From the NCBI GenBank assembly GCA_902500775.1, contig CABVRZ010000029.1, forward strand, positions 1 through 57,355: DNA of 57,355 nucleotides. The letters run 5' to 3'. Source of the DNA: an uncultured Nitrospira sp. (GTDB lineage Bacteria > Nitrospirota > Nitrospiria > Nitrospirales > Nitrospiraceae). Shown in pieces: positions 26,649-35,841 of the stretch (positions within the stretch are counted from its first letter, which is position 1; every line of letters starts with the position of its first letter). A program made the position numbers and the translations under genes. The notes under the pieces were generated by a model. It was given only the letters and a program-made list of their open reading frames with translations. It was not told the origin of the DNA and ran no database searches.

Positions 26649-27932
26649 GTGGCGTGGCTCCCGCTTGACCCAGCTCTGCTCCGAGTCGGACTCTATATCA
26701 AGATCGATCATTCCTGGATGGAGCATCCGTTTGTCCGCAATGTCTTTACGGTCTCCTCGCCGACGGAAATCGCCATTATTCTGAAGCATCGGCTCACCAA
26801 GATCTTTTATGATCCCACGCTCTCTCATGCCGATGTCGTCGAGTCCCTGAGCCAGCCTTCGGCTCTCGTCCGCCCATTCGAAGTCGATGCGGAAACCGAG
26901 AAGGATGCCGAGGCCGATGAGCAGTCGATTCTCAAGGAGAAACAGCGGCAGCTTCAGACGGCGATCGAGCATCGTCAGGCGATCGAAGACAATTCGCGCA
27001 CCTATGCCAAGGCGATCACTGAGGTGTCGGTCATCATGGCCATGGCCAATGCCGGACAGCCCAGTACCATGCAGGCGGCGATGAAGATCTCGGAGACAAT
27101 GGGCAAGGTCACGGCACAAGAGCCTGTCCTGCTGAGTCTCGTCTGTGCAGAAAGTCGAGCGGAACCTGGCCAGGAGTTGGCTATGCAGGCGATGAATGTC
27201 AGCGCTCTTGCCAAGCTCACGGCTAAGACCCTAGGCCTCAGCCCTGAAGAAACCGAACATGTCGGGATGGGTGGCCTCTTTCACAACATCGGAATGAATC
27301 GGGTTCCGTTGGCAGTCCGCCTCAAGAGCGAGGAAGACCTCTCGCCCACGGAAGCTAAGCTGGTTCGGATGTATCCTCAGTTGGGCAAGGAAATTCTGGA
27401 TGCTATGCCTGATGTGGCTCCTGAGATCGTCGAGATCGTCCACCAACATCGGGAATATCTCGACGGCACGGGATACCCCAAGAAGCTCATCAACGGGGAT
27501 ATCACCAAGACGGCACGATTGGTCGGGACGATTGTCGAGTATAATCTGCGGGTCAGTGATCGACGGTCACCGCGCTACCTTAGTCCAAGCCAAGCGTTGA
27601 CGTATCTCTACACGAAGATGCGGAATAAATATGGCCCGGACGTAATTGACCCCTTCATTGCCACGGTCACCGTCTTTCCGCCCGGTTCATTTGTGGAATT
27701 AAGTGACGGGAGCTTTGGGTTGGTGATCAAGACCAATAGCCAGGAGCGTTTGCGTCCGGTCATCATGCTCTATGAACGGAATGCATCGCACGATCAAGCG
27801 GCGATTATTGATTTGGCGCGGGAACGATCGCTCTCGATCGAGAAGAGCCTAGATCCGAAGACATTGCCTGAGCGGGTCAAGAATGCATTGCTGCCGACGC
27901 AACTCAATGGCTATTTGATGACGGAAAAATGA
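26649..27932 (+). CDS. DUF3391 / HD-GYP-like protein with degenerate metal site (paralog 2)
   Basis: A 427-residue paralog of the protein at 24143, co-linear with no gaps in the stretches that I aligned by eye; about 80% of the first 64 residues are identical. It has the same domain plan: DUF3391 (LPLDPALLRVGLYIKIDHSW), an acidic helical linker, and the HD-GYP-like fold. It has the same replacements: His212-Asn213 (FHNIGMNRVP) instead of HD, MYPQLG instead of HP, and QHREYLDGTGYP instead of HHE. Shared loss of the same ligands in both copies means that the change predates duplication and the fold is still under selection. The start is a GTG at 26649 with only a weak ribosome-binding site. It converges on the HPt gene. 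Confidence 0.85.
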   Translation: MAWLPLDPALLRVGLYIKIDHSWMEHPFVRNVFTVSSPTEIAIILKHRLTKIFYDPTLSHADVVESLSQPSALVRPFEVDAETEKDAEADEQSILKEKQRQLQTAIEHRQAIEDNSRTYAKAITEVSVIMAMANAGQPSTMQAAMKISETMGKVTAQEPVLLSLVCAESRAEPGQELAMQAMNVSALAKLTAKTLGLSPEETEHVGMGGLFHNIGMNRVPLAVRLKSEEDLSPTEAKLVRMYPQLGKEILDAMPDVAPEIVEIVHQHREYLDGTGYPKKLINGDITKTARLVGTIVEYNLRVSDRRSPRYLSPSQALTYLYTKMRNKYGPDVIDPFIATVTVFPPGSFVELSDGSFGLVIKTNSQERLRPVIMLYERNASHDQAAIIDLARERSLSIEKSLDPKTLPERVKNALLPTQLNGYLMTEK

Positions 27933-27989
27933 TGGCCGTAAGGATTCCACCGGCGAGATGATGACCTGGTTGCAGCAGCCGAACGCAAG

Positions 27990-28325
27990 TCAGTCGTAGG
28001 CGATCTGGATGGTATTCACATAGGCTTCCAGGGTATGCAACTGTCGGGTGATGCTCGTGGCATCTGCCGATTTGGCTGCCTGCTCAATGGCGGCGGCGAG
28101 TTCCGTAACCCGGTCGAATCCGTAGCTCCCACCGACTCCTTTCATCCCATGTGCGACGCTCCGCACCGTCTCAAAGTCCTGCCCACTCAAGGCCTGCCGC
28201 ATCGTGACGATTTCTTTTTTCCGATTCGCCATAAAGCGCGGTATCAGGGGTTCGAATGAGGAATCAATATGAACGATCTCCGGAGGCGGAGTTATCGACG
28301 GTGTGTTCAGTGGAGCGTCTGACAT
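27990..28325 (-). CDS. Histidine phosphotransfer (HPt) protein
   Basis: A 111-residue single HPt domain with phospho-accepting His59 in RSVAHGMKGVGGSYGF. The N-terminal 20 residues are Pro-rich and flexible. It is the last gene of a minus-strand operon with a receiver protein and two hybrid kinases, and so supplies the missing carrier for a multi-step His-Asp-His-Asp relay. Its target receiver may be the REC protein encoded 13 bp upstream or one elsewhere. The 57 bp to the convergent paralog 2 gene hold no obvious terminator. Confidence 0.9.
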   Translation of the reverse strand: MSDAPLNTPSITPPPEIVHIDSSFEPLIPRFMANRKKEIVTMRQALSGQDFETVRSVAHGMKGVGGSYGFDRVTELAAAIEQAAKSADATSITRQLHTLEAYVNTIQIAYD

Positions 28326-28338
28326 AACGGTATTCCTT

Positions 28339-28734
28339 TCAGGCGCTACGACGTTTCAAGCCAGGTACTCGAAAACGAGCGAGCCTGGCCAGCAAGGGCT
28401 CTCGCTTAAACGGTTTCAAAACATAATCAGATGCGCCGGCCATGATCGCTTTGCAGATGTGTGTTTGATCGCCATCAGCGGTCAACATCACGACCGAGAC
28501 GCCGTTCCATGTCGACTTTTTTCGAATATGGGCGAGGAGTTCAAGCCCATGCATGTGCGGCAGCTCCATATCCAGGAGAACCAGAGCCGGCGGTGGTAGC
28601 GCATCAATCTTGACCTGCGCCTGCTTGCCGTCATTCGCATGGACCACGTCGTAGCCTTCTTCTTCCATAATCATTCGAATGAGGGTGGCGGTATCCTCTT
28701 CGTCCTCGACGAGAAAGAGAGTCGGTTTGTTCAT
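28339..28734 (-). CDS. Single-domain response regulator (REC)
   Basis: A 131-residue receiver without output domain. Acidic residues lie in LFLVEDEEDTA, the phosphoacceptor is Asp55 (LVLLDMELPHMHG), with Thr in VVMLTADG and Lys in YVLKPFKR. The C-terminus has a short basic tail (RVPGLKRRSA). It sits between the hybrid kinase and the HPt gene, so it could be the relay terminus or a phosphate sink. It is not of the CheY switch-binding type (ELPHM instead of DWNMP/DLNMP). Confidence 0.9.
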   Translation of the reverse strand: MNKPTLFLVEDEEDTATLIRMIMEEEGYDVVHANDGKQAQVKIDALPPPALVLLDMELPHMHGLELLAHIRKKSTWNGVSVVMLTADGDQTHICKAIMAGASDYVLKPFKREPLLARLARFRVPGLKRRSA

Positions 28735-28756
28735 TCTCGAAACCCTCCTTTACCGG

Positions 28757-31700
28757 TCAGGCGGCTTGGTCTTGGATCAGTCCGGTATGGCCCTCGATAG
28801 CCTTCAGTAAATCTGGTTTCTTGATCGGTTTCGTCAGATGGGCCGTATAACCAGCCGCCAGACTCTTCTCTCGCTCTTCAGCCAGGGCCTGGGCAGTGAG
28901 GGCGACGATGGGCACTGGTGGACGACCTTGCGCACGTTCCCACTGACGGATCGTCGCCGTGGCTTGGAGACCATCCATGATCGGCATCTGCACGTCCATG
29001 AGGACAATGTCATACGAATTGGTCTGAATTTTTTCAACGGCTTCCACGCCGTTTTCGGCTGTCTCCAAGGCGTACGGCAGATTTTTCAGGAAGAGAATCA
29101 CAAGGTCTCGATTGTCTTCCAGATCGTCCACCACCAGGATGCGAAGTGGACGGAGACTCGCTCGAGTGGGCGGGGGGTCCTGGTCCAGGCTGAGCATGGC
29201 AGGGGCCGATTGTCCCATGATCGCATCTCGAGCCGTCATGAGTAAGCTCAACCGCGAAACTGGTTTGATGATCTGATGTGAGATGCCGAACTCCTGCATA
29301 CGGGCGCGGTCGGACGGCTGTGTATCGGAGATAAGGAAGAGGACGGGAAGGTCTTTTCCGGTCGGCATCCTCCGCACGGTGTTCATGAGTTCAAGACCAT
29401 CCATGTCCGACATGCGGTGATCCACGATCATGAGCTGCACCGGCTGGTTGTTGGCCTGGGCGGTCTGGAGATGGGCGATGGCAAGCGGACCTGACGCTGC
29501 GTCGTTGACGAGCGCGCCAGCTTCCGAGAGGATCTCAGCGATGACGAGACGTGTCAGTTGGTGGTCGTCCACGACCAGAATTCGCGTGCCTTGCAGGGCA
29601 AGGCGATTCGGGTCTGCTGACGTTGTGCTGAGCGGGATGACCGGCAACGGAACCGTGAAGACAAAGTTGGAACCGACATTAGGAGTACTGGTCACAGAGA
29701 TGTCGCCGTCCATAAGCTCCACCAGTCGTTTGCAGATGCTGAGACCGAGCCCAGTGCCGCCGTATTTACGCGTGGTAGACGTATCGGCCTGGGAGAAACT
29801 GTTAAAGATGGACCCGAGCTTCTCGGCTGGGATACCGATGCCGGTGTCCGAGACAGAAAATCTGAACTGACCGGATTCGGCCGGTTCGACCTGAACTAGA
29901 ACCTGACCTGCTTCCGTGAATTTTATTGCGTTGCCCACTAGATTCACGAGGATCTGGCGAAGCCTTGTTGGATCTCCGGAGACCACTTCAGGGAGACCTG
30001 GACATACCCGCACAACAAAGTCGATCGGTTTGGCATGGGCGCGCACGGCCATCATCTCACCGATGTTCTCCATGAGAGAGTGCAGATTGACAGGAACCGT
30101 TTCCAACTCCAAATGTCCCGATTCAATTTTCGAGAGATCCAGAATGTCGTTGATCAGCTCCAGTAAGTGATCGCTGGCTCGCCTGAGACGCCGGGTGTAG
30201 TCCTGTTGTTCGGGGGTAAGCGAGGTTTCGCCGAGTAGCTGTGCCATGCCCACGATCGAGTTCATTGGAGTTCGAATCTCGTGACTCATCGACGCTAAGA
30301 AGTTGCTCTTCGCTTCGGTTGCCTCCCGCACCTCGTCATTCGCCATTTCCAGCTCGAGGTTGATGCATTCCATTTGGATGGCCGCTTGTTCGAGCTTCGT
30401 TTCGGAAGCTCTGCGATCGGTGACATCGCGGAGGATTCCGGCGAAGGCGCGGCGGTTGCTAAACTGAATCTCGCTGACGGCTAAGTCGAGAGGAAAGGTC
30501 GATCCATCTTTCCGTTTGCCGACGACTTCGCGTCCGATCCCGATAATTTTGCGATGACCGGTTCTCTTGTAGTTATCAAGATAGCCGTCATGTTCAGATC
30601 GGTACGGTTCCGGCATGAGCAGTTTGACGTTCTGCCCGATGGCCTCGGCCGAGGTGTAGCCGAACATGCGCTCGGCCGCTATATTGAACGATTCGATGAT
30701 GCCGCGGTCGTTGATGGTGACGATTCCGTCTACCGCATTACTGACGATCGCCTGCAGGTGCGCTTCCTGCTCATATCGCGCAATCTCCGCTTCTTTCTGA
30801 GCTGTGATATCAGTGGCAAACTTGACGATCTTATAGATCTCGCCATTGGCGTTGAGGGTCGGGTTATAGGATGTTTGAAGCCAGATGGACTTTCCACCCT
30901 TGGTGACTCGCTGGTACGTGCCGGTCTCGAAGTGCCCTTGGCCGAGCCGTTGCCAAAAGGCTGCATAGTCGTTGCTCTTCACGTAGGTCGGATCACAGAA
31001 AATCCGGTGATGGGAGCCAATCAATTCATCCTTGTCATACCCGCTCAATCTTAAGAAGTTTTCGTTCGCGTCGATAATCGTCCCCTGCAAGTCGAACTCG
31101 ATGATGGAATAGGTATGATTGATGGCTATCATCGTGTGTTTTGCTTCGAGTACGCCTGCAACATCGGCCTCGATCTTCCCTGCCATCTCATTGAAAGCCA
31201 GTGCCAGCTGTCCGATTTCGTCTTGTGTGGTGAGGTTCGCTCGGGCCTGAAGATCGCCGGCTCTCATCGCAATTGTCGCCGTGACGATGTTTGTCAGATC
31301 AACCGAGATCTTCTGGAAGATCGTCCATCCTAAGAAGAGCCCACAGGCCAATCCTCCGATCGTAATCAGGAGGATGTAGTAGATGATGTCTGACACCAGC
31401 CTCGTGTTGATGGCATGCTCTTCCGCAAGCAGGTTCTTGTTCAGCTCGATAAGCCGTTGAATCGCCACGGTGAATGCCACAAGCTGTACAGTTCCTTCGC
31501 CTCTCTGGAGCTCAGCCGCAGCATCTTTACTATAGAGCGTACTCAGCTGGAGTACCTTCGCCTGCACAGCCTGGATCTCACGCCACCGTGCCTTGATGTC
31601 ATCATAGAGTGCTTGTTCCTCTCGTGACTTGACATGTTTCGCATAGCTTTTTAGCTGCTCGTGGAATGCCTCGTCTAATGCGGTGATTTCACTCTCTTGG

Positions 31701-31951
31701 AGCTTCATCATGGCAGATCCATAGGCCAGAATATGCCAGGCAATCGCCGTTTGCATTTTGAAACTTGCGGCACGCAGGTCGTCGAGTTGAGCGGTCGGGA
31801 GTATGTGGGTTGGGTAGAGGGTATCGATACGCTCATTGAGCTGGATGATACTTCGAACGGAAAGAACACCCATCCCAACCAGCAGCAGCCCCATCAAGGC
31901 AAACGCTATGGCCAGTTTACTCAGAATGCTCAGATCTCGAAATCTCTTCAT
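28757..31951 (-). CDS. Membrane hybrid histidine kinase: 4HB sensor, HAMP, two PAS, HisKA, HATPase, two receivers
   Basis: A 1064-residue protein. Membrane helix 1 (about 13-35), a periplasmic four-helix-bundle sensor (about 36-187), helix 2 (about 189-212) and HAMP (about 213-262) resemble chemoreceptors. PAS1 (about 275-390, with GSHHRIFCDPTYVKSNDYAAF) is close to the PAS of the receptor at 14905. PAS2 spans about 395-515. HisKA has His557 (ASMSHEIRTPMNSI), then HATPase (about 655-770) and two receivers (about 790-910, phosphosite in IVDHRMSDMDG; about 935-1055, phosphosite in LMDVQMPIMDG). Hybrid kinases usually need an HPt carrier, which the operon supplies. The ATG at 31951 begins the membrane-helix segment. 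Confidence 0.93.
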   Translation of the reverse strand: MKRFRDLSILSKLAIAFALMGLLLVGMGVLSVRSIIQLNERIDTLYPTHILPTAQLDDLRAASFKMQTAIAWHILAYGSAMMKLQESEITALDEAFHEQLKSYAKHVKSREEQALYDDIKARWREIQAVQAKVLQLSTLYSKDAAAELQRGEGTVQLVAFTVAIQRLIELNKNLLAEEHAINTRLVSDIIYYILLITIGGLACGLFLGWTIFQKISVDLTNIVTATIAMRAGDLQARANLTTQDEIGQLALAFNEMAGKIEADVAGVLEAKHTMIAINHTYSIIEFDLQGTIIDANENFLRLSGYDKDELIGSHHRIFCDPTYVKSNDYAAFWQRLGQGHFETGTYQRVTKGGKSIWLQTSYNPTLNANGEIYKIVKFATDITAQKEAEIARYEQEAHLQAIVSNAVDGIVTINDRGIIESFNIAAERMFGYTSAEAIGQNVKLLMPEPYRSEHDGYLDNYKRTGHRKIIGIGREVVGKRKDGSTFPLDLAVSEIQFSNRRAFAGILRDVTDRRASETKLEQAAIQMECINLELEMANDEVREATEAKSNFLASMSHEIRTPMNSIVGMAQLLGETSLTPEQQDYTRRLRRASDHLLELINDILDLSKIESGHLELETVPVNLHSLMENIGEMMAVRAHAKPIDFVVRVCPGLPEVVSGDPTRLRQILVNLVGNAIKFTEAGQVLVQVEPAESGQFRFSVSDTGIGIPAEKLGSIFNSFSQADTSTTRKYGGTGLGLSICKRLVELMDGDISVTSTPNVGSNFVFTVPLPVIPLSTTSADPNRLALQGTRILVVDDHQLTRLVIAEILSEAGALVNDAASGPLAIAHLQTAQANNQPVQLMIVDHRMSDMDGLELMNTVRRMPTGKDLPVLFLISDTQPSDRARMQEFGISHQIIKPVSRLSLLMTARDAIMGQSAPAMLSLDQDPPPTRASLRPLRILVVDDLEDNRDLVILFLKNLPYALETAENGVEAVEKIQTNSYDIVLMDVQMPIMDGLQATATIRQWERAQGRPPVPIVALTAQALAEEREKSLAAGYTAHLTKPIKKPDLLKAIEGHTGLIQDQAA

Positions 31952-31964
31952 ACATCCCTCAGTC

Positions 31965-34900
31965 CTATGCTGCTCGCTCGGTGTCCGGCGCGGTATAATC
32001 GAGAATTGCTCTGAGTAGGTCCCGTTTTTTAATCGGCTTGGTTAAATGTGCGGTGCAGCCGGCATCCAGACTTTTCTTCGCCTCCTCCTCAAGCGCATAG
32101 GCGGTGAGCGCAAGAATCGGGGTGGGGGTACGGTGGTGAGCCCGTTCCCATTGACGAATCGCACTGGTGGCCTGAAGCCCGTCCATGAGCGGCATTTGCA
32201 CATCCATGAGTACAAGGTCGTACCTGCCTGTCTGAAATTTCTCGACGGCCATTTGGCCATTTTCAGCCATCTCGACGGCATAGGAGCTGTTCTTCAGATA
32301 ATGCGTCACGATCGCACGATTATCTTCGAGATCGTCGACGACTAAAATATTGAGCGGTCGCGATGACGGTGCGGAGATCGGTTCGGTTTGTCCCTGAACG
32401 TGGCTGTTTGATGGCGGAGTCACTGTGTCGATCACGCTTGGCAAACGGACGGTGAATTCAAACGTCGACCCGACCCCGATGGTGCTCGTTGCTTTGAGTT
32501 GCCCCTGCATCAGGGAGACTAATTGCTGGCAAATGGAGAGTCCTAGGCCCGTGCCGCCGAACTTGCGCGTAGTGGTTGCATCCCCCTGTGTGAAGCTCTC
32601 AAAAATAAACGGGAGCTTGTCCGACGGAATGCCGATGCCGGTATCCGAGACCGTAAATCGCACACGATCGGGAGGTATCGCGTGGACCGTCAGCACGACC
32701 TGTCCTCGCTCGGTGAACTTGATGGCATTACCGACGAGATTGAGGAGTATTTGTCGTAGACGCGTGGGATCACCGATGACAGTTGAAGGGACATCGGGCT
32801 GGATTTGCGTATCCAACACGAGCTGCTTGGTCTCGGCGTTTCTCCCCATTAGATCGCGTACTGTGTTCACCAGCTCACGAGGGTTGAAACAGATCTGTTC
32901 CAACTGAAGCTCGCCGGCTTCGATTTTGGAAAGATCCAGAATGTTATTGACCAACGCCATGAGATGGTCGGCGGCGCGACTAAAGCGTTGGACATAGTCC
33001 GCCTGGTCTTGACTAAGCGAGGTCTCTTGGAGCATGTCGGCCATCCCGACAATGGCGTTCAATGGTGTGCGGATCTCGTGACTCATGGAGGCCAGGAAGA
33101 TACTCTTAGCTTCGGTTGACTTCGTGGCCTGTTCGTGTGCGGCGGCGAGTGCCTGGTTCTGCTCTTCCATGATCCGTGCGGCCTGTTCCAGTTGTCTCTC
33201 GACTGCATAGTGTTCGGTGATATCCACATGGGTGCCGACCATGCGTAAGGGCTTCCCATTCTGATCTCGAACGATCATCGCTCTAGACAGGATGTCGACC
33301 AGGCGGCCGTCTTTGTGACGCATCTGGAATTCGGTCTTAAACCCGTTGCTTTTTCCGCAGAGACAGTCATGGATGAGGGCCATCGTCCATACCCGGTCGT
33401 CTTCGTCCACCAGTCGTTCCCAGGTGGCAAAGCTATTGTCGAGTTCGTGGTCCGCATAGCCCAGCATCGCTTTCCATTGCGGAGACAAGTACGTGCTCTG
33501 AGTTTGAATATTCCAGTCCCAGAGGCCGTCCGTGGCGGCCTGCATGGCCAAGGTGAAGCGTTCTTCCGATTCTCGTAACCGGGTTTCTGTGGTTCGCTGA
33601 GCAGAGACATCTTCATACATCCCAAGCACACCGATAACCTGGTTGTTTCGGTCTTTAAGCGGCACCTTCGAGGTTCGTAACCAGGCGGTGTGACCGGACG
33701 GAGTCGTTTGCGGCTCGTCGAAGGCGATCCTCGGACTCTCAGACTCGATGACTGTCGTATCGTCGGCTTGATAGCGTCCAGCTTCATTGGCCCAGACGAG
33801 ATCGTAATCACTCTTGCCAAGCAATTCACTGGGGTCACTCAGCCCGGCATCCCTCGCGAAGGCAGGGTTGCCGCCGAGGTAGCGTGATGCACGATCCTTC
33901 CAGAACACTCGCACGGGGACGGTGTCGATCACGGCCTGCAAGAGATCGCTTTTCATGGCCAGCTCTTGGGTGCGTTCGTTGACCTGCATTCGCACACGGT
34001 TGGTCGTACCGGTAATCAGCAATAAGGTGGAACCTACGAGACCAGCAGTGATGACGCCTCCCACCAGCAGGCTCCAACTTTGGAAGCTGTCGTAGGAGGC
34101 GACGAAGCGTGCTGAGGGTCTCACCTGTAGCCGGTATTCCCTGCCCCCGAACTGTAATGTGTCCAAAAATTCTATCGCCATAGGTTGAGAGGGATGCGTT
34201 TCATACAGCACCTGCTTCAAGCCCACATCGGTGAGCGTCACGTCCATGTCCTCTCCGTTCGGCAGAAACTGTTTTAGGAAGTCGCCGATGCGCAGCACGG
34301 TCAGGACTAGGCTAGGGGCATGGGGGCCTTCTCGGATACGCTTGAGCAAGAGGACGCTTGTTTGGGACTCCTGTTCCTGTACCAAGGTGACGGGTTCGGT
34401 GGCGATGGGAGTATCGGATTGGAGTGCCTGTAGCACGGCCTTCATGCGAGATGGATGCGAACCCAGATCAAAGCCGAGGGCTTTCTCGTTCCGAGTCAGT
34501 GGTTCGATATAGGTGACAGGGTAGTAGGTGGGCCGGTCTGGTGCAGAGACGAGCGCGCCCTCCTCGTTACGATGGCGAATCATAAATTCAGAAATGGATT
34601 TCTTCTGGAATGCTTCGAATGCGGTGCGCCGGCTCAAGGCAATCTCCGGGACCCACTCGATGGCTTGCAGCATGGGGAAACGGGTCAAGGCAGGCTGTGC
34701 GAGGGCTCGAAAGGATTCACGGTCGATCAACTCGTGTTGAGATATGGAGAAGGCGGTATCCAGTTGATTCAGAATGAACAGCTGCTCGTCGAAATGATCC
34801 TGAATCGTCCTCGCCAGGCGGTTGGCTTGGAAATGAAATGATTGGGTCATTTTCGCGGACTCGATCTGACGGACGCTGACATAGGCCAGTCCTACGAGCA

Positions 34901-35507
34901 GGAGCACCGCGGCCATGACTGACGCGACGACCACCCGGCGGCCTTTCCACACTGAGTCGGGAGTGCCGAAGAGCGCCAGCATGATCGGGAAGACCGACAC
35001 GGTGCCTAAGGTGTCGCCGATGGCCCATGTCATCCATGCCACGAAGGCCTGGTTCGACGGCATGATGCTCAGTATGACCAGGCTGGCCACGGACAATGAC
35101 GCGCCGACGAGGCAGATGAACGGAGTGGCCAGGAGATACCCACCGATATGTCCGATGGTCTCAAGACCTGTCTTCAGCCCAATGGTGCGTTGCAGTACAA
35201 GTCGTCCGATCCACGCCTGTAGGGCAGAGGCTATCGCGATACAGATGGCAGCCATGATGGCTGAAGTCTGTACGGGTGTGGTAGTGACTGAAAGGTTGAG
35301 CGTGAGGGAGCCCAGAACGATCCACGGAAGCGTCTGGCCTCCCCAGAGATAGGCCGCCGCGATTGCCAGGCCGGCAGGCGGAAAGATTCCTGAGGCGTAC
35401 CCCGGCTGGATGGCCAGCATGAGGCCAAGTTTGCCCATGGCGACATAGGTGGCAGCTAACATCAAGCCAGCGCGAATACCGAACAAAGGTGTCAGCTGTT
35501 CGTTCAT
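31965..35507 (-). CDS. MASE1-CHASE hybrid histidine kinase with two PAS and one receiver
   Basis: A protein of about 1180 residues. The N-terminal MASE1 membrane domain (about 3-210) has several hydrophobic helices, e.g. GLMLAIQPGYASGIFPPAGL. A CHASE-type extracytoplasmic sensor (about 225-440) and another membrane helix (about 478-500) follow. PAS1 (about 518-638), PAS2 (about 643-768), HisKA with His810 (ASMSHEIRTPLNAI), HATPase (about 918-1033) and a receiver (about 1055-1172, LMDVQMPLMDG) complete it. CHASE domains often bind small extracellular molecules such as cytokinin-like compounds; the ligand here is unknown. The start is set at 35507, just before the MASE1 helices; a 62-residue upstream extension looks non-conserved. 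It precedes the other hybrid kinase by 13 bp, forming one operon. Confidence 0.9.
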   Translation of the reverse strand: MNEQLTPLFGIRAGLMLAATYVAMGKLGLMLAIQPGYASGIFPPAGLAIAAAYLWGGQTLPWIVLGSLTLNLSVTTTPVQTSAIMAAICIAIASALQAWIGRLVLQRTIGLKTGLETIGHIGGYLLATPFICLVGASLSVASLVILSIMPSNQAFVAWMTWAIGDTLGTVSVFPIMLALFGTPDSVWKGRRVVVASVMAAVLLLVGLAYVSVRQIESAKMTQSFHFQANRLARTIQDHFDEQLFILNQLDTAFSISQHELIDRESFRALAQPALTRFPMLQAIEWVPEIALSRRTAFEAFQKKSISEFMIRHRNEEGALVSAPDRPTYYPVTYIEPLTRNEKALGFDLGSHPSRMKAVLQALQSDTPIATEPVTLVQEQESQTSVLLLKRIREGPHAPSLVLTVLRIGDFLKQFLPNGEDMDVTLTDVGLKQVLYETHPSQPMAIEFLDTLQFGGREYRLQVRPSARFVASYDSFQSWSLLVGGVITAGLVGSTLLLITGTTNRVRMQVNERTQELAMKSDLLQAVIDTVPVRVFWKDRASRYLGGNPAFARDAGLSDPSELLGKSDYDLVWANEAGRYQADDTTVIESESPRIAFDEPQTTPSGHTAWLRTSKVPLKDRNNQVIGVLGMYEDVSAQRTTETRLRESEERFTLAMQAATDGLWDWNIQTQSTYLSPQWKAMLGYADHELDNSFATWERLVDEDDRVWTMALIHDCLCGKSNGFKTEFQMRHKDGRLVDILSRAMIVRDQNGKPLRMVGTHVDITEHYAVERQLEQAARIMEEQNQALAAAHEQATKSTEAKSIFLASMSHEIRTPLNAIVGMADMLQETSLSQDQADYVQRFSRAADHLMALVNNILDLSKIEAGELQLEQICFNPRELVNTVRDLMGRNAETKQLVLDTQIQPDVPSTVIGDPTRLRQILLNLVGNAIKFTERGQVVLTVHAIPPDRVRFTVSDTGIGIPSDKLPFIFESFTQGDATTTRKFGGTGLGLSICQQLVSLMQGQLKATSTIGVGSTFEFTVRLPSVIDTVTPPSNSHVQGQTEPISAPSSRPLNILVVDDLEDNRAIVTHYLKNSSYAVEMAENGQMAVEKFQTGRYDLVLMDVQMPLMDGLQATSAIRQWERAHHRTPTPILALTAYALEEEAKKSLDAGCTAHLTKPIKKRDLLRAILDYTAPDTERAA

Positions 35508-35841
35508 GAAAGGATCGTCCGTCCGGTCCGCGACTCCACCACACGTGACTGGTGCTTCGGGCCTCCGTGAGTGACTGTGCGGAGTCTCGCCAGCCATCTT
35601 GGGAAGGCGTGCTATGGAATACATTCTAAGGGGTTGGGTTCTCGCTGCAATAGGAAAAAGAATTTCTTCTCTTGTCGGACGATTTTTGGCCATTCTTGAG
35701 TCGACACGAGGTCTAACACCCCGAAATTGCTCTGGTCACCTCCTGTCCCTGTCAAGAATCGATAGCAACCGACCGATAAAGCCAAGACTTTACAGGAGTG
35801 GGTAGGAACTTGGCGCGTTGCATTCACCTGGTGGAGTGACT
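35508..35841. other. Divergent intergenic region with candidate sigma-28 promoter for cheR
   Basis: This is a 334-bp gap between the hybrid kinase start (minus) and cheR (plus). TCAAGAAT (35752-35759) and ACCGATAA (35772-35779) resemble the sigma-28 elements TAAAGTTT and GCCGATAA, five and seven of eight bases, with a 12-bp spacer. It lies 63 bp upstream of cheR. The spacing is one base longer than optimal. I found no other gene in the gap; short frames overlap the kinase N-terminus. Confidence 0.4.
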
